Translations under genes and position numbers: made by a program
DNA from: an uncultured Dokdonella sp.
GTDB lineage: Bacteria > Pseudomonadota > Gammaproteobacteria > Xanthomonadales > Rhodanobacteraceae
NCBI GenBank assembly: GCA_934526015.1
Contig: CAKSZY010000012.1
Span: forward strand, 1-64,000
Length of the DNA stretch: 64,000 nt
Direction of reading: 5' to 3'
The notes under the pieces: generated by a model
Told to the model about the DNA's origin: nothing
The model's input: only the letters and a program-made list of their open reading frames with translations
Databases searched by the model: none
Shown: positions 29,138-40,113 of the stretch, in pieces
Layout: the number at the start of each line of letters is the position of its first letter
How positions within the stretch are numbered: the stretch's first letter is position 1

Positions 29138-30121
29138 TCAGCGCTCCGCGTCCGGCCACAGCAAGGGATTGCCGCTCATGCGCTCGAAGCCCTGTTCGGC
29201 GAGCAGCACGTCGAGCGCATGGCTGGCGAGGTCGTCGGCCACCGCTTCGACGCCCATGTCCTTCTCGGCGTAGAGGATCTTGCGATACCCCTTGCAGCGG
29301 CTGCAGGTTTCCGCGCGCACGGCGGCCTCCTTCACGGCGCTGTCGTCGACCGCATCGATGCCGGTCAGGGCGTGGTAGGCGAGGTCCTTGCCATCGGCGC
29401 CGCAGCGGCTGCACTGCACGCGCACGCGATGCCACTGGCAGGCGCACAACGGGCAGGCGAGGAAGCGGTAGCCGGCCTCCGCGCCCTTCGCATGCACGAT
29501 GCTGGCGACCGGCGGCGTGCCGCAGCACGGGCACAGACCCGGTGCGTCGGCGAGCGGCGCCAGCGAAGCGGTGTCGAAGCCGGAACGCAGGGCCGTCCAC
29601 AGCACCTGCAGGGCGGCCATCACGAACGGTGCGGCGGCGACATCGGGTTCGGCGGCAGCGGCCACTTCCAGCACGGCATCCGCCTGCGCTTCCAGCCAGT
29701 CCGGCGCTGCGCCCGCCAGCCGCTCCAGCAAGGCCGCGGCCGCCGGCGGGAAGGCCGGGTGGCCACGGCCATCGGCGAGGATCCGTTGCAGCACGGCGTG
29801 CCAGCACGGATCGCGCGACAGGCGGTTGGCCGGCAGCGGCGGCATGCCGGCCTGGCGCGCCGCATCGGCACGCGCGTCGCCGCCGCATGCGCGCAGGCGC
29901 TCGTGTTCGGCGGGGGTGAGCGCGGCGTACGCGGCCTGCTGCGCGTCGGCGACGACGGCGAGCAGCTGCAGGTAACTGCCGAGCGCGCTCGCCGGGGCAA
30001 GCGCGCGCAAGCGCGCGGCACGCTCGCGGAACAGCGCGTCGGGCGCCGGCAGCAGGATGCGCGGGATGTCGCGCCGGGCCAGGGTCTCGATCTGGCCGCG
30101 CTCGAGGATGCGTTGCACCAT
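29138..30121 (-). CDS. fdhE: Formate dehydrogenase accessory protein FdhE
   Basis: A 327-aa cytosolic protein needed for maturation of membrane-bound formate dehydrogenase. The C-terminal half carries four CxxC-type pairs: [25 protein letters not shown] and CSRCKGYRK. FdhE uses them to bind iron in a rubredoxin-like arrangement. The N-terminal helical region contains [18 protein letters not shown] sequence. It sits 79 bp after fdoI and directly before selA. FdhD, the sulfurtransferase also required for activity, is not in the window. Confidence 0.94.
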   Translation of the reverse strand: MVQRILERGQIETLARRDIPRILLPAPDALFRERAARLRALAPASALGSYLQLLAVVADAQQAAYAALTPAEHERLRACGGDARADAARQAGMPPLPANRLSRDPCWHAVLQRILADGRGHPAFPPAAAALLERLAGAAPDWLEAQADAVLEVAAAAEPDVAAAPFVMAALQVLWTALRSGFDTASLAPLADAPGLCPCCGTPPVASIVHAKGAEAGYRFLACPLCACQWHRVRVQCSRCGADGKDLAYHALTGIDAVDDSAVKEAAVRAETCSRCKGYRKILYAEKDMGVEAVADDLASHALDVLLAEQGFERMSGNPLLWPDAER

Positions 30122-30200
30122 GCGTCGCCGGCGTCCGGTGGGAACGGCCTGCTATCGTCGTCGTTGCACGCCGCCGCGTCCAGCGCGACGCACGACCCGC

Positions 30201-30845
30201 TCAATCGGGGCGGCGACGGCCGCCGATGACGTCGCGGAACCAGCCGCGATGGTGCTTCCATGCCCAGCCATGGCTGACCTTGCCCTCGCTCATCGCGCGG
30301 AACGAGCCCTTGACCCAGATGGCCGCATAGATGTGCACGACGATCGAGCAGACCAGGACGAGGCCGAACAGGGCGTGGGCGAGCGAGGACAGGCGGATCA
30401 CGCCGATCGGGAAGTAGTGGCTGAACCACGCGCGCCAGATCACCACCCCGGACAGCAGCAGCACCAGCAGGCAGGTCACCAGCACCCAGAACAGCAGCTT
30501 CTGGCCGGCGTTGAAACGGCCGACCTCGGGCAGGTTTTCCTCGCGGTTGCGGATGACGTCGCCGACCTTGCCGAGCCAGGCGCGGTCGTTCGCATCGAGG
30601 CGGTTGTCGCGCCCCATGCGCGCGGCGAGCAGGGCAAAGGCGATGACCATGACCACGCCGATGAACGGGTGCAGGATGCGCGTCCACGGGCCGCCGCCGA
30701 ACAGGCCGGCGAGCGGGAACAGCGCCGGGTGGAACAGGGCGAGGCCCGACAGTGCGGCCAGCACGAAGCTGAGCGCGACGATCCAGTGGTTGATCCGCGT
30801 CGGTGCGCGGTAGCGGACGATGTCGTTGTCGCGTTGCCGGCTCAT
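30201..30845 (-). CDS. fdoI: Formate dehydrogenase cytochrome b556 (gamma) subunit
   Basis: A 214-aa integral membrane subunit with four helices that takes electrons from the beta subunit to quinone through two b hemes. Candidate heme ligands are the His residues in [22 protein letters not shown] and VVHIYAAIW. The ATG at 30845 overlaps the stop of fdoH (ATGA), so the unit is translationally coupled. The longer open frame upstream only shadows fdoH. Confidence 0.95.
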   Translation of the reverse strand: MSRQRDNDIVRYRAPTRINHWIVALSFVLAALSGLALFHPALFPLAGLFGGGPWTRILHPFIGVVMVIAFALLAARMGRDNRLDANDRAWLGKVGDVIRNREENLPEVGRFNAGQKLLFWVLVTCLLVLLLSGVVIWRAWFSHYFPIGVIRLSSLAHALFGLVLVCSIVVHIYAAIWVKGSFRAMSEGKVSHGWAWKHHRGWFRDVIGGRRRPD

Positions 30846-31759
30846 GTGCGCTCCTCCGCGCGCAGCTTGCGCGCCTCGTCCGCGGCCGCGTGCTCGTCTT
30901 CCTCTTCGGTGCGGTTCGCGCCGATGCCGACGTAGTGGAGGAAGCCGGCCAGCGCGGTGGCGGCGATGGCGAACACGCCGAGCGGCTTGGCCGCGCCCTT
31001 CCACAGCTTCACCAGCGGACTGATGCGCGGGTCCTTCGGCAGGTCGCTGTAGCGTTCGGGCTGATCGGCGTGATGCAGCACGTACATGACGTGGGTGCCG
31101 CCGACTCCGGCCGGATCGTACAGGCCGGCATTCGCGTAGCCGCGCGACTTGAGGTCCTCGATGCGCTCGGCGGCATGCTCGTGCATGTCCTCCTTGCTGC
31201 CGAACACGATCGCGCCGGTCGGGCAGGTCTTCACGCAGGCCGGCTCCTGGCCGACCGCGACGCGGTCCGAGCACAGCGTGCACTTGTAGGCCTTCTTGTC
31301 CTTCTTCGAGATGCGCGGCACGTCGAACGGGCAGCCGGTGATGCAGTAGCCGCAGCCGATGCAGTGTTCCTCGTGGAAGTCGACGATGCCGTTGGCGTAT
31401 TGAACGATCGCGCCGGGCGACGGGCAGGCCTTGAGGCAGCCGGGGTCGGCGCAGTGCATGCAGCCGTCCTTGCGGATCAGCCACTCGAGATTGCCCTGCT
31501 CGTCCTCGTACTCGGCGAACTTCATCACCGTCCACGATTGCCCGCTGAGGTCGGACGGGTTGTTGTAGCTGCCGACGCAGTCGCCGACCTCGTCGCGCAG
31601 GTCGTTCCATTCCATGCAGGCGACTTGGCAGGCCTTGCAGCCGATGCACTTGGTGACGTCGATCAGCTTGGCGACCTGGCCGGAATGCGCGCCGCGCGCC
31701 TGCGGCGGGGGCGTGGTGGTGGCCGAGCGGCGGACGATGTCGAGTGATTGCAGTGTCAT
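30842..31759 (-). CDS. fdoH: Formate dehydrogenase iron-sulfur (beta) subunit
   Basis: A 305-aa electron-transfer subunit with four [4Fe-4S] cysteine clusters: [37 protein letters not shown] and [23 protein letters not shown]-terminal membrane helix ([20 protein letters not shown]) anchors it to FdoI. GAGGGGAT lies before the ATG at 31759. It begins 10 bp after the fdoG stop. Confidence 0.96.
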   Translation of the reverse strand: MTLQSLDIVRRSATTTPPPQARGAHSGQVAKLIDVTKCIGCKACQVACMEWNDLRDEVGDCVGSYNNPSDLSGQSWTVMKFAEYEDEQGNLEWLIRKDGCMHCADPGCLKACPSPGAIVQYANGIVDFHEEHCIGCGYCITGCPFDVPRISKKDKKAYKCTLCSDRVAVGQEPACVKTCPTGAIVFGSKEDMHEHAAERIEDLKSRGYANAGLYDPAGVGGTHVMYVLHHADQPERYSDLPKDPRISPLVKLWKGAAKPLGVFAIAATALAGFLHYVGIGANRTEEEDEHAAADEARKLRAEERT

Positions 31760-31769
31760 GCCGATCCCC

Positions 31770-34700
31770 TCATGCCCGCTCGACCTTGACCAGGAACGAC
31801 TTGAACTCCGGCGTGTTGGTGTTGCCGTCGCCGACGAACGGCGTCAGCGTGTTGGCGAGGTAGCCGGGTTTCGCCGCGCCGAGGAAGCCCCAGTGGATCG
31901 GCACGCCGATCTGGTGCACGGTGCGGCCGTCGATCGTCAACGCCTTGATGCGCTTCGTCACCATCGCCACCGCCTCGATGTGGCCGCGCTTGGAGCTGAC
32001 GCGCACGCGGCTGCCGTTGTCGATGCCGAGTTCGTCGGCCAGCGCCGCGCCGATCTCGACGAACTGCTCGGGCTGGGTGATCGCGTTGAGGCGGACGTGC
32101 TTGGTCCAGTAGTGGAAGTGCTCGGTGAGGCGATAGGTGGTCGCCACGTGCGGGAACTCGTCGGCCTTGCCGAACTGGGCAAGGTCGCTGGCGAACACGC
32201 GTGCGGCCGGATTGTTGAGCGCGTGCGCATTGCCGGGGCTGAGCGGGTTGTCCGCCAGCGGCGTCTCGAACGGTTCGTAATGCTCGGGGAACGGCCCCTC
32301 GGCCATGCCGGCGCGGGCGAAGAAGCGGGCCACGCCTTCCGGATTCATGATGAAAGGGCCGGTGCCTTCGGCCGGATCGATGGCCGCGCCGTAGTCCGGC
32401 ACGTCGGCGCCGCCCCAGGCCTTGCCGTCCCAGGCGATCAGCGAGCGCTTCGCATCGAACGGCTTGCCGGCCGGGTCGCAGGAGGCGCGGTTGTAGAGCA
32501 CGCGGCGGTTCGCCGGCCACGCCCAGGCCCAGTTGACGGTGTTGCCGATGCCGGTCGGATCGGAGTTGTCGCGCCGCGCCATCAGGTTGCCGGTCGGTCC
32601 CCAGGCGCCGCAGTACACCCAGCAACCGCTGGCCGTGCTGCCGTCGTCGCGCAGCTCGCCGAAACCGGCCAGCTGTTCGCCGGCGCGGCGCAGGATGCGG
32701 CTCGGGTCGTTCGGATCGCGCAGCTCGACGAGGGCCTTGCCGGAGTACTCCTTCGCCAGTTCCTCGGCGCTCGGTTCGGCGGCGTGGGTGTAGTCCCAGG
32801 CCAGCCGGGTGATCGGCTCCGGGAAGGCGCCGCCTTCCTTTTCGTAGAGCGCCTTCAGGCGCAGGTACAAGGCCGACATGATGCCGATGTCGCTGCGCGC
32901 CTCGCCGGGTGGATTGGCACCCTTCCAGTGCCACTGCAGCCAGCGCGAGGAGTTGACCACCGCGCCTTCGTCCTCGGCGAAGCAGATCGTCGGCAGGCGG
33001 AACACCTCGGTCTGGATGGCGGCCGGGTCGACGTCGTGGAACGGACCGTGGTTCTGCCAGAACTCGCTCGTCTCGGTGGCCAGCGGGTCCATCGTGACGA
33101 GGAATTTCAGCCTGGAGAACGACGACACCAGCTTGCCCTTGTTCGGCGCGGCGGCCAGCGGATTGAAGCCCTGGCAGATGTAGCCGTTGACGCGGCCCTG
33201 GTCCATCAGCTCGTAGGCCTGCAGCATGTCGTAGTGGCGGTCGAGCTTGGGCAGGTAGTCGTAGCCCCAGTCGTTGTCGGCGCGGGCGGCATCACCCCAC
33301 CACGACTTCATCAGGCTGACGAAGAACTTCGGATAGTTCTGCCAGTAGCTCATCTGCTTCGGCCGCAGCGGCTTCTGCGTGCGCGCGGCGAGGTAGGCGT
33401 CGAGGCTCTGCTCGGACTCGTTCGGCAGGGTCAGGTAGCCCGGCAGCAGGTTCGACATCAGGCCGAGGTCGGTCAGGCCCTGGATGTTGGAATGCCCGCG
33501 CAGCGCGTTCATGCCGCCGCCGGCGATGCCGATGTTGCCGAGCAGCAGCTGCACCATCGCCCCGGTGCGGATGATCTGCGAGCCGATCGAGTGCTGGGTC
33601 CAGCCGAGCGCGTACATGATCGTCATCGCGCGGTCGGGCGTGGCCGTCGAGGCGATCAGGTCCCAGATCTGCAGCACCTTGTCGCGCGGCGTGCCGCAGA
33701 CGCGCTCGACCATCTCCACCGTGTAGCGCGCGTAATGCTGCTTGAGCAGGTTGTAGACGCAGCGCGGATCGCTCAGGGTCGGGTCGCTGCGCACGTAGCC
33801 GTCGTCGCCGCGCGCGTAGTCCCAGCTCGACTTGTCGTAGCTGCGCGTGCCGGCGTCATAGCCGGAGAACAGCCCGTTGCTGAAGGCGAACTCGTCCTTC
33901 ACGATGAACGACAGGTCGGTGTAGTTCAGCACGTACTCGCGCTGGATGCGGTCGGTCGCCAGCAGGTGGTGGACGAGGCCGCCGAGGAAGACGATGTCGG
34001 TGCCGGTGCGGATCGGCGCGTAGACGTCGGCCACCGAAGCCGAGCGGTTGAAGCGCGGATCGACGACGATCAGCTTGGCCTGGTTGTGCGCCTTGGCCTC
34101 GGTCACCCACTTGAAGCCGCAGGGATGCGCCTCGGCCGCATTGCCGCCCATGATGAGCACGACGTCCGCATTGCGGATGTCGACCCAGTGATTCGTCATC
34201 GCACCTCGGCCGAACGTCGGGGCAAGACCTGCCACCGTCGGTCCGTGTCAGACGCGCGCCTGGTTGTCGAAGACCAGCATGCCGAGCGAGCGCACGACCT
34301 TGTGCGTGATGAACGCCGTCTCGTTGCTGGTCGCCGAGGCGGCCAGCATGCCGGTGGTCAGCCAGCGGTTGACGGTCTGCCCGGCCTCGTTCTTCGCGGT
34401 GAAGTGGGCATCGCGGTCGTCCTTCATCAGGCGCGCGATGCGGTCGAGGGCATCGTCCCAGGACATGCGCTGCCAGTGGTCGGAACCCGGCGCGCGGTAC
34501 TCGGGGTACTTCAACCGCGACTCGCTGTGGATCATGTCGACCAGCGCGGCGCCCTTCGGGCACAGGGTGCCGCGGTTGACCGGATGGTCGGGGTCGCCCT
34601 CGATGTGGAAGATGTTCGGCTCGGCGTTCATGGCGCCGTCGCCGAGCGAGTACATGAGGATGCCGCAGGCCACCGAGCAGTAGGTGCAGGTCTGCCGTGT

Positions 34701-34838
34701 CTCGGTGGCGCGCGCCAGCTTGTACTGGCGGACCGCGGCCAGCGCCTCGCCGGGCGCGAAGCCCATCAATGCCAGACTGGAGCCCACCAGGGTGGTCCCG
34801 GTGACCTTCAGGAACTGGCGCCGACTCATCGTCGTCAT
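31770..34838 (-). CDS. fdoG: Formate dehydrogenase catalytic (alpha) subunit, selenoprotein with in-frame UGA
   Basis: A 1022-aa molybdopterin enzyme of the FdnG/FdoG type that oxidises formate to CO2 in the periplasm. A Tat signal with SRRQFLKV starts the protein; [10 protein letters not shown] and the Cys in GTLCPKG bind a [4Fe-4S] cluster. Reading stops at a TGA (34250-34248) at codon 197 in [23 protein letters not shown], exactly where E. coli FdnG has Sec196. With Sec inserted the frame runs on to 31770. AGGAGG before the ATG at 34838 decides the start. The alpha subunit should be exported folded with FdoH by Tat. Confidence 0.96.
34210..34250 (-). promoter_or_regulatory. bSECIS hairpin for UGA recoding in fdoG
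   Basis: Directly after the UGA, the transcript can form an apical stem GGCA/TGCC (34233-34230 with 34224-34221) closed by the loop GGTCT (34229-34225). The G-G-U-C-U loop is the SelB-binding feature of bacterial SECIS elements. The surrounding sequence closely follows the fdnG/fdhF pattern. This supports read-through as Sec rather than termination. Confidence 0.9.
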
Positions 34839-35062
34839 GCCAACCTCCTCGCACGCCACGTAGGCCGGAGCGGCGGGGCCGCGATCCGGTGTCGTTTGCG
34901 CAGGCGTCGCGCGCGCGGCGCGAGGTTTTCCTGGGGCGTGCGTGCACGACGGCCTGGGTCCCGGCCTTATAGCACAGCGGTGGCGGCGCGCGCCGCGGCG
35001 GCGGGCCGGGCGGCCGGCTCCGGTTAGAATCCGGGGTCTTCGATCCGTGTGCGGAGAGCCCC

Positions 35063-35737
35063 GTGGCCAAGCAGTCCTGCGTCATCGCCCCGTCGATCCT
35101 GTCGGCCGACTTCGCCCGCCTCGGCGCGGAAGTCGATGCGGTCATTGCCGCCGGCGCCGACTGGGTGCATTTCGACGTCATGGACAACCACTACGTGCCG
35201 AACCTGACCATCGGTCCGCTGGTCTGCGAGGCGCTGCGCAAACACGGGGTCACGGCGCCGATCGACGTGCACCTGATGGTCAAGCCGGTCGACCGCATCG
35301 TGCCGGACTTCGCGAAAGCCGGGGCGACCACGATCAGCTTCCACCCGGAAGCCAGCGAGCACGTCGACCGCACCATCCAGCTGATCAAGGCCAGCGGCTG
35401 CCAGGCCGGCCTCGTGTTCAACCCGGCCACGCCGCTGCACCATCTCGACCACGTGCTCGACCAGCTCGACCTCGTGCTGATCATGTCGGTCAACCCGGGC
35501 TTCGGCGGGCAGAGTTTCATCCCGTCCGCGCTCGACAAGCTGCGCCGCGTGCGCGCGCGGATCGACGCCAGCGGCCGCGACATCCGCCTCGAGGTCGACG
35601 GCGGCGTCAAGACCGACAACATCGCCGAGATCGCCCGCGCCGGGGCCGACACCTTCGTCGCCGGCTCGGCGATCTTCGGCCAGAAGGATTACGCCGCGGT
35701 CATCGCGGCGATGAAGGCGGCGGTGGCACAGGCCTGA
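35063..35737 (+). CDS. rpe: Ribulose-phosphate 3-epimerase
   Basis: A 224-aa TIM-barrel enzyme interconverting ribulose-5-phosphate and xylulose-5-phosphate in the pentose phosphate pathway. Key motifs are [28 protein letters not shown] (metal His and catalytic Asp), [20 protein letters not shown] and the second catalytic Asp in EVDGGV. It starts with GTG at 35063 after GGAGAG. It is divergent from fdoG; the 224-bp gap should hold both promoters, but I cannot define them. Confidence 0.96.
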   Translation: MAKQSCVIAPSILSADFARLGAEVDAVIAAGADWVHFDVMDNHYVPNLTIGPLVCEALRKHGVTAPIDVHLMVKPVDRIVPDFAKAGATTISFHPEASEHVDRTIQLIKASGCQAGLVFNPATPLHHLDHVLDQLDLVLIMSVNPGFGGQSFIPSALDKLRRVRARIDASGRDIRLEVDGGVKTDNIAEIARAGADTFVAGSAIFGQKDYAAVIAAMKAAVAQA

Positions 35738-35757
35738 AGGCGCCGGCGGAAATGCGG

Positions 35758-35774
35758 GCCTCTCGTTGAGAGGC
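35758..35774. terminator. Hairpin downstream of rpe
   Basis: GCCTCTC and GAGAGGC pair around GTT, 21 bp after the rpe stop, inside a larger imperfect stem whose outer arms read GCCGGCGG and CCGCCGATGCCGG. There is no T-tract. Confidence 0.5.
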
Positions 35775-35874
35775 GTCCCGCCGATGCCGGAGAATCGCGG
35801 CACGGCCGGCGATGCCGCGCCGAGCGGTCCCGGCGATCCGCGGGGGAAGTCCCTGTCCTCGAACGAGTAGCGGA

Positions 35875-36777
35875 ATGGAATTCAGCAACGATGCCTCCTG
35901 GTTGCTCGACCTCGGCGACGGCATGCTCGCGAGGGCGACCGAGCGGCCGGACTCCCCGCTGCTCGCGCGCTTTTTCGCCGGGTACGATCGTGCCTTCGTG
36001 CTGCCGGACGAGCGCGAGGAACTGGAAGGATTCAAGGCCTGCCTCGCGATCAATCCGCAGAGCCGGCATCGCTTCGGCCGCACCCATCGCGAACTCGTCC
36101 TCGTGGTCGAGGACGCTGCCGGTGGCCGGCTTCTCGGTGGCGCGAATTTCCTCGCCACGGCCATGTCGGGCCCCGCCGACCATCCGCCGGTCGCGGTGGC
36201 GCTCAACTACGTCTATGTCGAGCCGGAGGCACGCGGCCGCGGCCTTTCGCGCTGCCTGCTGGCGGCCGTCGCGCGACTCGCGAACCGCGCGGTCGGCCAT
36301 GCCGACGAGGCGGCATGGCCCGGCATCTTCATCGAACAGAACGACCCGCTGCGCATGAGCGCGGCCGAGTACGCCGCCGACACGGAACGTGCGGGCATCG
36401 ACCAGATCGACCGGCTGCGGATCTGGGCGCGCCTCGGCGCGCGCCTGGTCGACTTCGCCTATGTCCAGCCGGCTCTCTCGCGGCAGCAGCACAGCGACGA
36501 CGGCCTCGCCTACGCCGCGGTCGGATTCCCGCTCGACAGCATCGATCCGGGCTACCTGCACGATCATCTCGAAAGCTTCTTCGGCATTTCCGTGCTGAAG
36601 GGCGGCGACCCGGCCCTGGATGCCGCGGCGGCGCCGCAACTCGCGGCCTTGCGCGCCATGGGGCGCGACGGTGCGCGCGTGCCCCTGCTCGAGTTCGCGT
36701 CGAGCCTCGAGCGCCTGCGCGCGTTGCGGCCCCGTTTGCCGGCAGGTTCGCTGCGAAGGTTTGCGCGGGACGGCTGA
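35875..36777 (+). CDS. GNAT-like acetyltransferase, unknown substrate
   Basis: A 300-aa protein. The middle (about residues 80-135) has a GNAT core: ELVLVVEDAAGGRLLGGANF for the central strands, then LNYVYVEPEARGRGLSRCLLAAVARLA, matching the acetyl-CoA pyrophosphate loop (V-x-P-x-x-R-G-x-G-L). The C-terminal ~120 residues are a second region I do not recognise. The ATG at 35875 has no strong ribosome site. Its stop overlaps the next gene's start as TGATG, so the pair is translationally coupled. Confidence 0.72.
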   Translation: MEFSNDASWLLDLGDGMLARATERPDSPLLARFFAGYDRAFVLPDEREELEGFKACLAINPQSRHRFGRTHRELVLVVEDAAGGRLLGGANFLATAMSGPADHPPVAVALNYVYVEPEARGRGLSRCLLAAVARLANRAVGHADEAAWPGIFIEQNDPLRMSAAEYAADTERAGIDQIDRLRIWARLGARLVDFAYVQPALSRQQHSDDGLAYAAVGFPLDSIDPGYLHDHLESFFGISVLKGGDPALDAAAAPQLAALRAMGRDGARVPLLEFASSLERLRALRPRLPAGSLRRFARDG

Positions 36778-38594
36778 TGCCGGATAGTGGCGCCTTCGGC
36801 AACGAGCACACAGGGGCGGACGTGTCAGATGCGGGCAACCATGCGGATTCCGGCGCGGCCCTGGAAGAAGCGCTCGACCGGACCCTGTACTGGACCTTGT
36901 CGTTCTACATTCCGGTGGAGCGGCTCGCGCGCCGGCCGGGGCCGGCCAGGGTCATTCCGGTCGACGATCGAAGCGCGAAGCTGCGCGACGCGATCGAGCC
37001 GCTGTTCAACGACATCGCCGATCGTTCGCGCCTCGGGCGCATCGAAGACAGCCTGTTCGCCGGCGGCGAACCCGAGCGGCGGGTGTTCCGCATGCCGGCC
37101 GCGGTGTGCTGGACGACCGAGGGCACGACGTTCCGGGTCGACATCCCCGAATCCCACCGATCGCGCGAAGTCGGCCTGCGCCGGTTCTGGTATCTGCACG
37201 GCAACGGTTCGCTGTCCTGGCACCTCGGGTTCTCGGTCTACTACGGCAGCGATCTCGACCGCGATCTTGCGCAGAACAGTCCGTCGACCTACTACTTCCT
37301 GTCGCTCCTGCAGAAACTCGCCTGGCCGAAGGAATTCCGCTGTTCCGCGCAGGGGACGACGACCGACGAGCTGGTCGGCATCGATGTTCTGGGCGACGAC
37401 GGTGCGGGCATGCCGTTCTGGGAGTTCGTGCTCGGCTGCTACGAGCGTGACCGCGGCCTGCTGCGCTGGCTGCATCCCGATCTTGTCGCCGATGCCTTCG
37501 ATGCCGTGGTGCCGCACTTCGACTCGATCGAGGTGCCGGGCTTGCGCTGCAGGGACAGCCGCTCGCTGTTCTTCGTCCGCGACAGCGGCTTCTTCTCCCT
37601 GATCCAGCCGAAGGACGCCGACGGCAACCTGACCAGCCGGCGCTCGCACGTGGCCGATGCCGACTTCCGGCAGTACCCCGAGCTGATCGCGCGGCAGATC
37701 CGCGCGCAACCCGGCCCGCAGGTCGTGCTCGGCGCGGACTACTGGCAATCCGTGCTCGGGGGCGGGGTCGCGGAGGAAGCGCATCGCCGGCTCGCCTGCC
37801 TGTTTCTCGCCGGGTTCAACCAGAACATCATCGACTTCACCAACCAGGAGGCGTCGGAAGTCCTCGACAGCCTCGATCCGATCTACCCGAATTCCGACGA
37901 ACAGATGGAGGAGGGATTCTTCATCCGCTACGCCAATCCGCGCGCGATGATCACCTACGTGCCGCGATCGCGCACGCTGGAGGTCGGCAACGACCACATC
38001 GGCACGTGTCCGTACGCTTTCCTCATCCATGTCCTGTCGATGCACAACGAGGCGCTCACGCGTGCGCAGGAGCGGGCGACCTTCGAGGCCATCCACGAGA
38101 TCGGCCGCCTGACCGCGGTGGGGGAAAGCGACGGGAAGAACGGTCGCAAGTACTTCGAGGCGGCCGAGAAGGTCATCAACAAGGTGCGGCTGGACGCCTT
38201 CCACGTCTATGAACGCCATCGCTACATCAATCCGTTCCGCTACGACACCGAGCGCGACGTGTTCGAGGAACTCGAAAGGCTGCGCGGGACGTCGCGCCTG
38301 AAGCTCGCCTACGAGGGCGCGCTGGCCTCGCTCGAGGAGCACAATCGCGATCTGGCGAGGATGCTCCAGGAAAAGGATGCCGATCGGACCGAGCGGCAGG
38401 ATCGCCTGCTGTCCGTGCTGTTCGGCATCTTCGGCATCTCCGGCGTGATCCAGGTGGCCTACCAGGCCGACCAGTTCTTCATGCGCAGCGGCGAACTGGA
38501 TGCCATGGACCGCTTGCTGGGCCTGCTCTACTGCGGCGTGCCGCTGCTCGTCGGCGTGCTGATCTACGTGCACCATCGCTGGCGGGACCGCTGA
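36777..38594 (+). CDS. Unrecognised 605-aa protein with C-terminal coiled coil and two membrane helices
   Basis: No family is recognised. The first ~500 residues are soluble and mixed alpha/beta, with strands such as LRRFWYLHGNGSLSWHLGFSVYYG. A coiled-coil-like stretch (about 505-543, LEEHNRDLARMLQEKDADR) leads to helix 1 (544-563), a 16-residue loop and helix 2 (580-599), with a short basic tail. This resembles the C-terminal layout of CorA-type channels but lacks the GMN motif. The start codon lies in the TGATG overlap with the GNAT-like gene. The two probably act together. Confidence 0.75.
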   Translation: MPDSGAFGNEHTGADVSDAGNHADSGAALEEALDRTLYWTLSFYIPVERLARRPGPARVIPVDDRSAKLRDAIEPLFNDIADRSRLGRIEDSLFAGGEPERRVFRMPAAVCWTTEGTTFRVDIPESHRSREVGLRRFWYLHGNGSLSWHLGFSVYYGSDLDRDLAQNSPSTYYFLSLLQKLAWPKEFRCSAQGTTTDELVGIDVLGDDGAGMPFWEFVLGCYERDRGLLRWLHPDLVADAFDAVVPHFDSIEVPGLRCRDSRSLFFVRDSGFFSLIQPKDADGNLTSRRSHVADADFRQYPELIARQIRAQPGPQVVLGADYWQSVLGGGVAEEAHRRLACLFLAGFNQNIIDFTNQEASEVLDSLDPIYPNSDEQMEEGFFIRYANPRAMITYVPRSRTLEVGNDHIGTCPYAFLIHVLSMHNEALTRAQERATFEAIHEIGRLTAVGESDGKNGRKYFEAAEKVINKVRLDAFHVYERHRYINPFRYDTERDVFEELERLRGTSRLKLAYEGALASLEEHNRDLARMLQEKDADRTERQDRLLSVLFGIFGISGVIQVAYQADQFFMRSGELDAMDRLLGLLYCGVPLLVGVLIYVHHRWRDR

Positions 38595-38618
38595 TCCCGC
38601 CGGCGTCGCGCCGCCTGC

Positions 38619-39953
38619 TCAACCCTCGAAGCCGTCGGCGAAGACGAGGTCGAGGCGCGCCCGGACCATGGTCACGTAGTCGTCCAGGGTGGAGGCGCCC
38701 TCGAAGAACGTGCGGCCGAGGATGACGACACTGGCGTCGTCGCGGTCGTGGGCGATCGCGTGCATCTGGTTGTAGTCGCCGGTCTGCCCGGCCGGCGTCG
38801 GATCGGCGATCGTGTAGGTGTTCCAGCCATTGAGGCCGAAGCTGGTGTCGAGCTCGCCGTTGGCGAGCACGCGGATCAGCGTGTAGCGCGTGCGGTGGCT
38901 GAACGGCGCGCCGATCGGGAACGAGATCGCACCGGCGAGGATGCGCTGGTCCGGCAGCAGCACGAGCGCGTCGCGCTGCTCGAAGAACGGAAACAGGCTG
39001 GGCTGGCCGTCGAGACGGAACAGGCGCAGGCCGAACGCGGGCACGAGCGCGCCCTGCGTGTCGAAGCGCGCCAGCATGCGGCAGCAGCTCACGCCGCCGT
39101 CGCTGCCCATGCCCGAGACGACGAGGCTGGCGTCCGCGTCGAGCGCAATCGCGGTGGCGTAGAGGCGGTCGTAGCCGGGCGGTGGCGGCATGTCGACGAT
39201 GCCTTGCGTGCCCCATTGCGGATCCGGCGCGCCGGCTTCGGTCAGTTGCGCGATCGCGAGGTTCGGTCCGTGCGTGTTGCCGCGGCTGCCGGCGACGAGG
39301 ATGCGGCCGTCGGCGCGCACGGCGAGGGCGTCGATCGAGGTGATGCCGTTGGTCGACGGCAGCACGACCTCGACGCGTCCGCCGTTGCCGAAGCCGGCGT
39401 CGGCCTGGCCATCGACGAGGAAGCGGTAGACGACGCGCTGCGAGCCCTCGTCGCCGGCCAGCACGTAACGACCGGCCGCGTCGCGGACGAGCCCTGCCGC
39501 GCGGAATCCCGCCGCCGGCATGCTGCCGCGCGCGAACGCGGCATCGATGCTGCCGTCGGCGAGCACGCGCCGGAAACAGGAAGCCGCCCAGACCACGGCG
39601 CCACCGTCGGCCCCGGCGATCAGCCGGGCCGCGCGGGCCGGCCCGCAGGCGGGCAGGGTGATGCGTCCGTTGCCGTCGTCACCGAAGGTGTCGATCGAGC
39701 CGTCGCGCAGGTGGCGGCCCATCCAGACGCTGCCGTCGTCGAGCGGCTGCACCCAAAGGAACCGCCCGTCGGCGAGCACGGCGAGGTCGCCGGTCGGCTT
39801 GGTCATGTTGCCGAATTCGACGCGCGGACGCGTGATCGCGAGTTGTCCGTTGTCGCCGAAGGCGGGATCGACCGCCCCGTCGAACGCGCTGGCCGAAGCG
39901 GCGACCAGCAGGAAGGCGACGAGCGGAAACGGATGGCGGATGCGGCACGACAT
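38619..39953 (-). CDS. Secreted delta-60 repeat beta-propeller-like protein
   Basis: A 444-aa protein with a signal peptide ending SASA. It contains several delta-60 repeats of the kind DGRILVAG, then D-x-x-FG-x-x-G: GAVDPAFGDNGQLAI, GQADAGFGNGGRVEV and GELDTSFGLNGWNTY. The C-terminus reads LVFADGFEG, an ending shared by many secreted proteins in this bacterial family. AAAGGGA precedes the ATG at 39953. Function unknown; probably extracellular or surface. Confidence 0.85.
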   Translation of the reverse strand: MSCRIRHPFPLVAFLLVAASASAFDGAVDPAFGDNGQLAITRPRVEFGNMTKPTGDLAVLADGRFLWVQPLDDGSVWMGRHLRDGSIDTFGDDGNGRITLPACGPARAARLIAGADGGAVVWAASCFRRVLADGSIDAAFARGSMPAAGFRAAGLVRDAAGRYVLAGDEGSQRVVYRFLVDGQADAGFGNGGRVEVVLPSTNGITSIDALAVRADGRILVAGSRGNTHGPNLAIAQLTEAGAPDPQWGTQGIVDMPPPPGYDRLYATAIALDADASLVVSGMGSDGGVSCCRMLARFDTQGALVPAFGLRLFRLDGQPSLFPFFEQRDALVLLPDQRILAGAISFPIGAPFSHRTRYTLIRVLANGELDTSFGLNGWNTYTIADPTPAGQTGDYNQMHAIAHDRDDASVVILGRTFFEGASTLDDYVTMVRARLDLVFADGFEG

Positions 39954-40113
39954 GCGGGATTCCCTTTTGCGAATCCCGCCTGTGTGCGCGTACCGCGTGC
40001 CGGGGTTGCGTGGCGCGGGCGACCCTCGGCACGACGGCGTTCGATGGCGGCGCTGCATGCGCGCGGACCAGTCCGCGGCACGCCCGCATCGCGTCATCGA
40101 ACGCCGGTGGATG

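Noticed and set aside
34248..34250. TGA in fdoG as a nonsense mutation splitting the gene
   Set aside because: The codon matches the known Sec site, has a SECIS hairpin and sits beside a full set of Sec genes.
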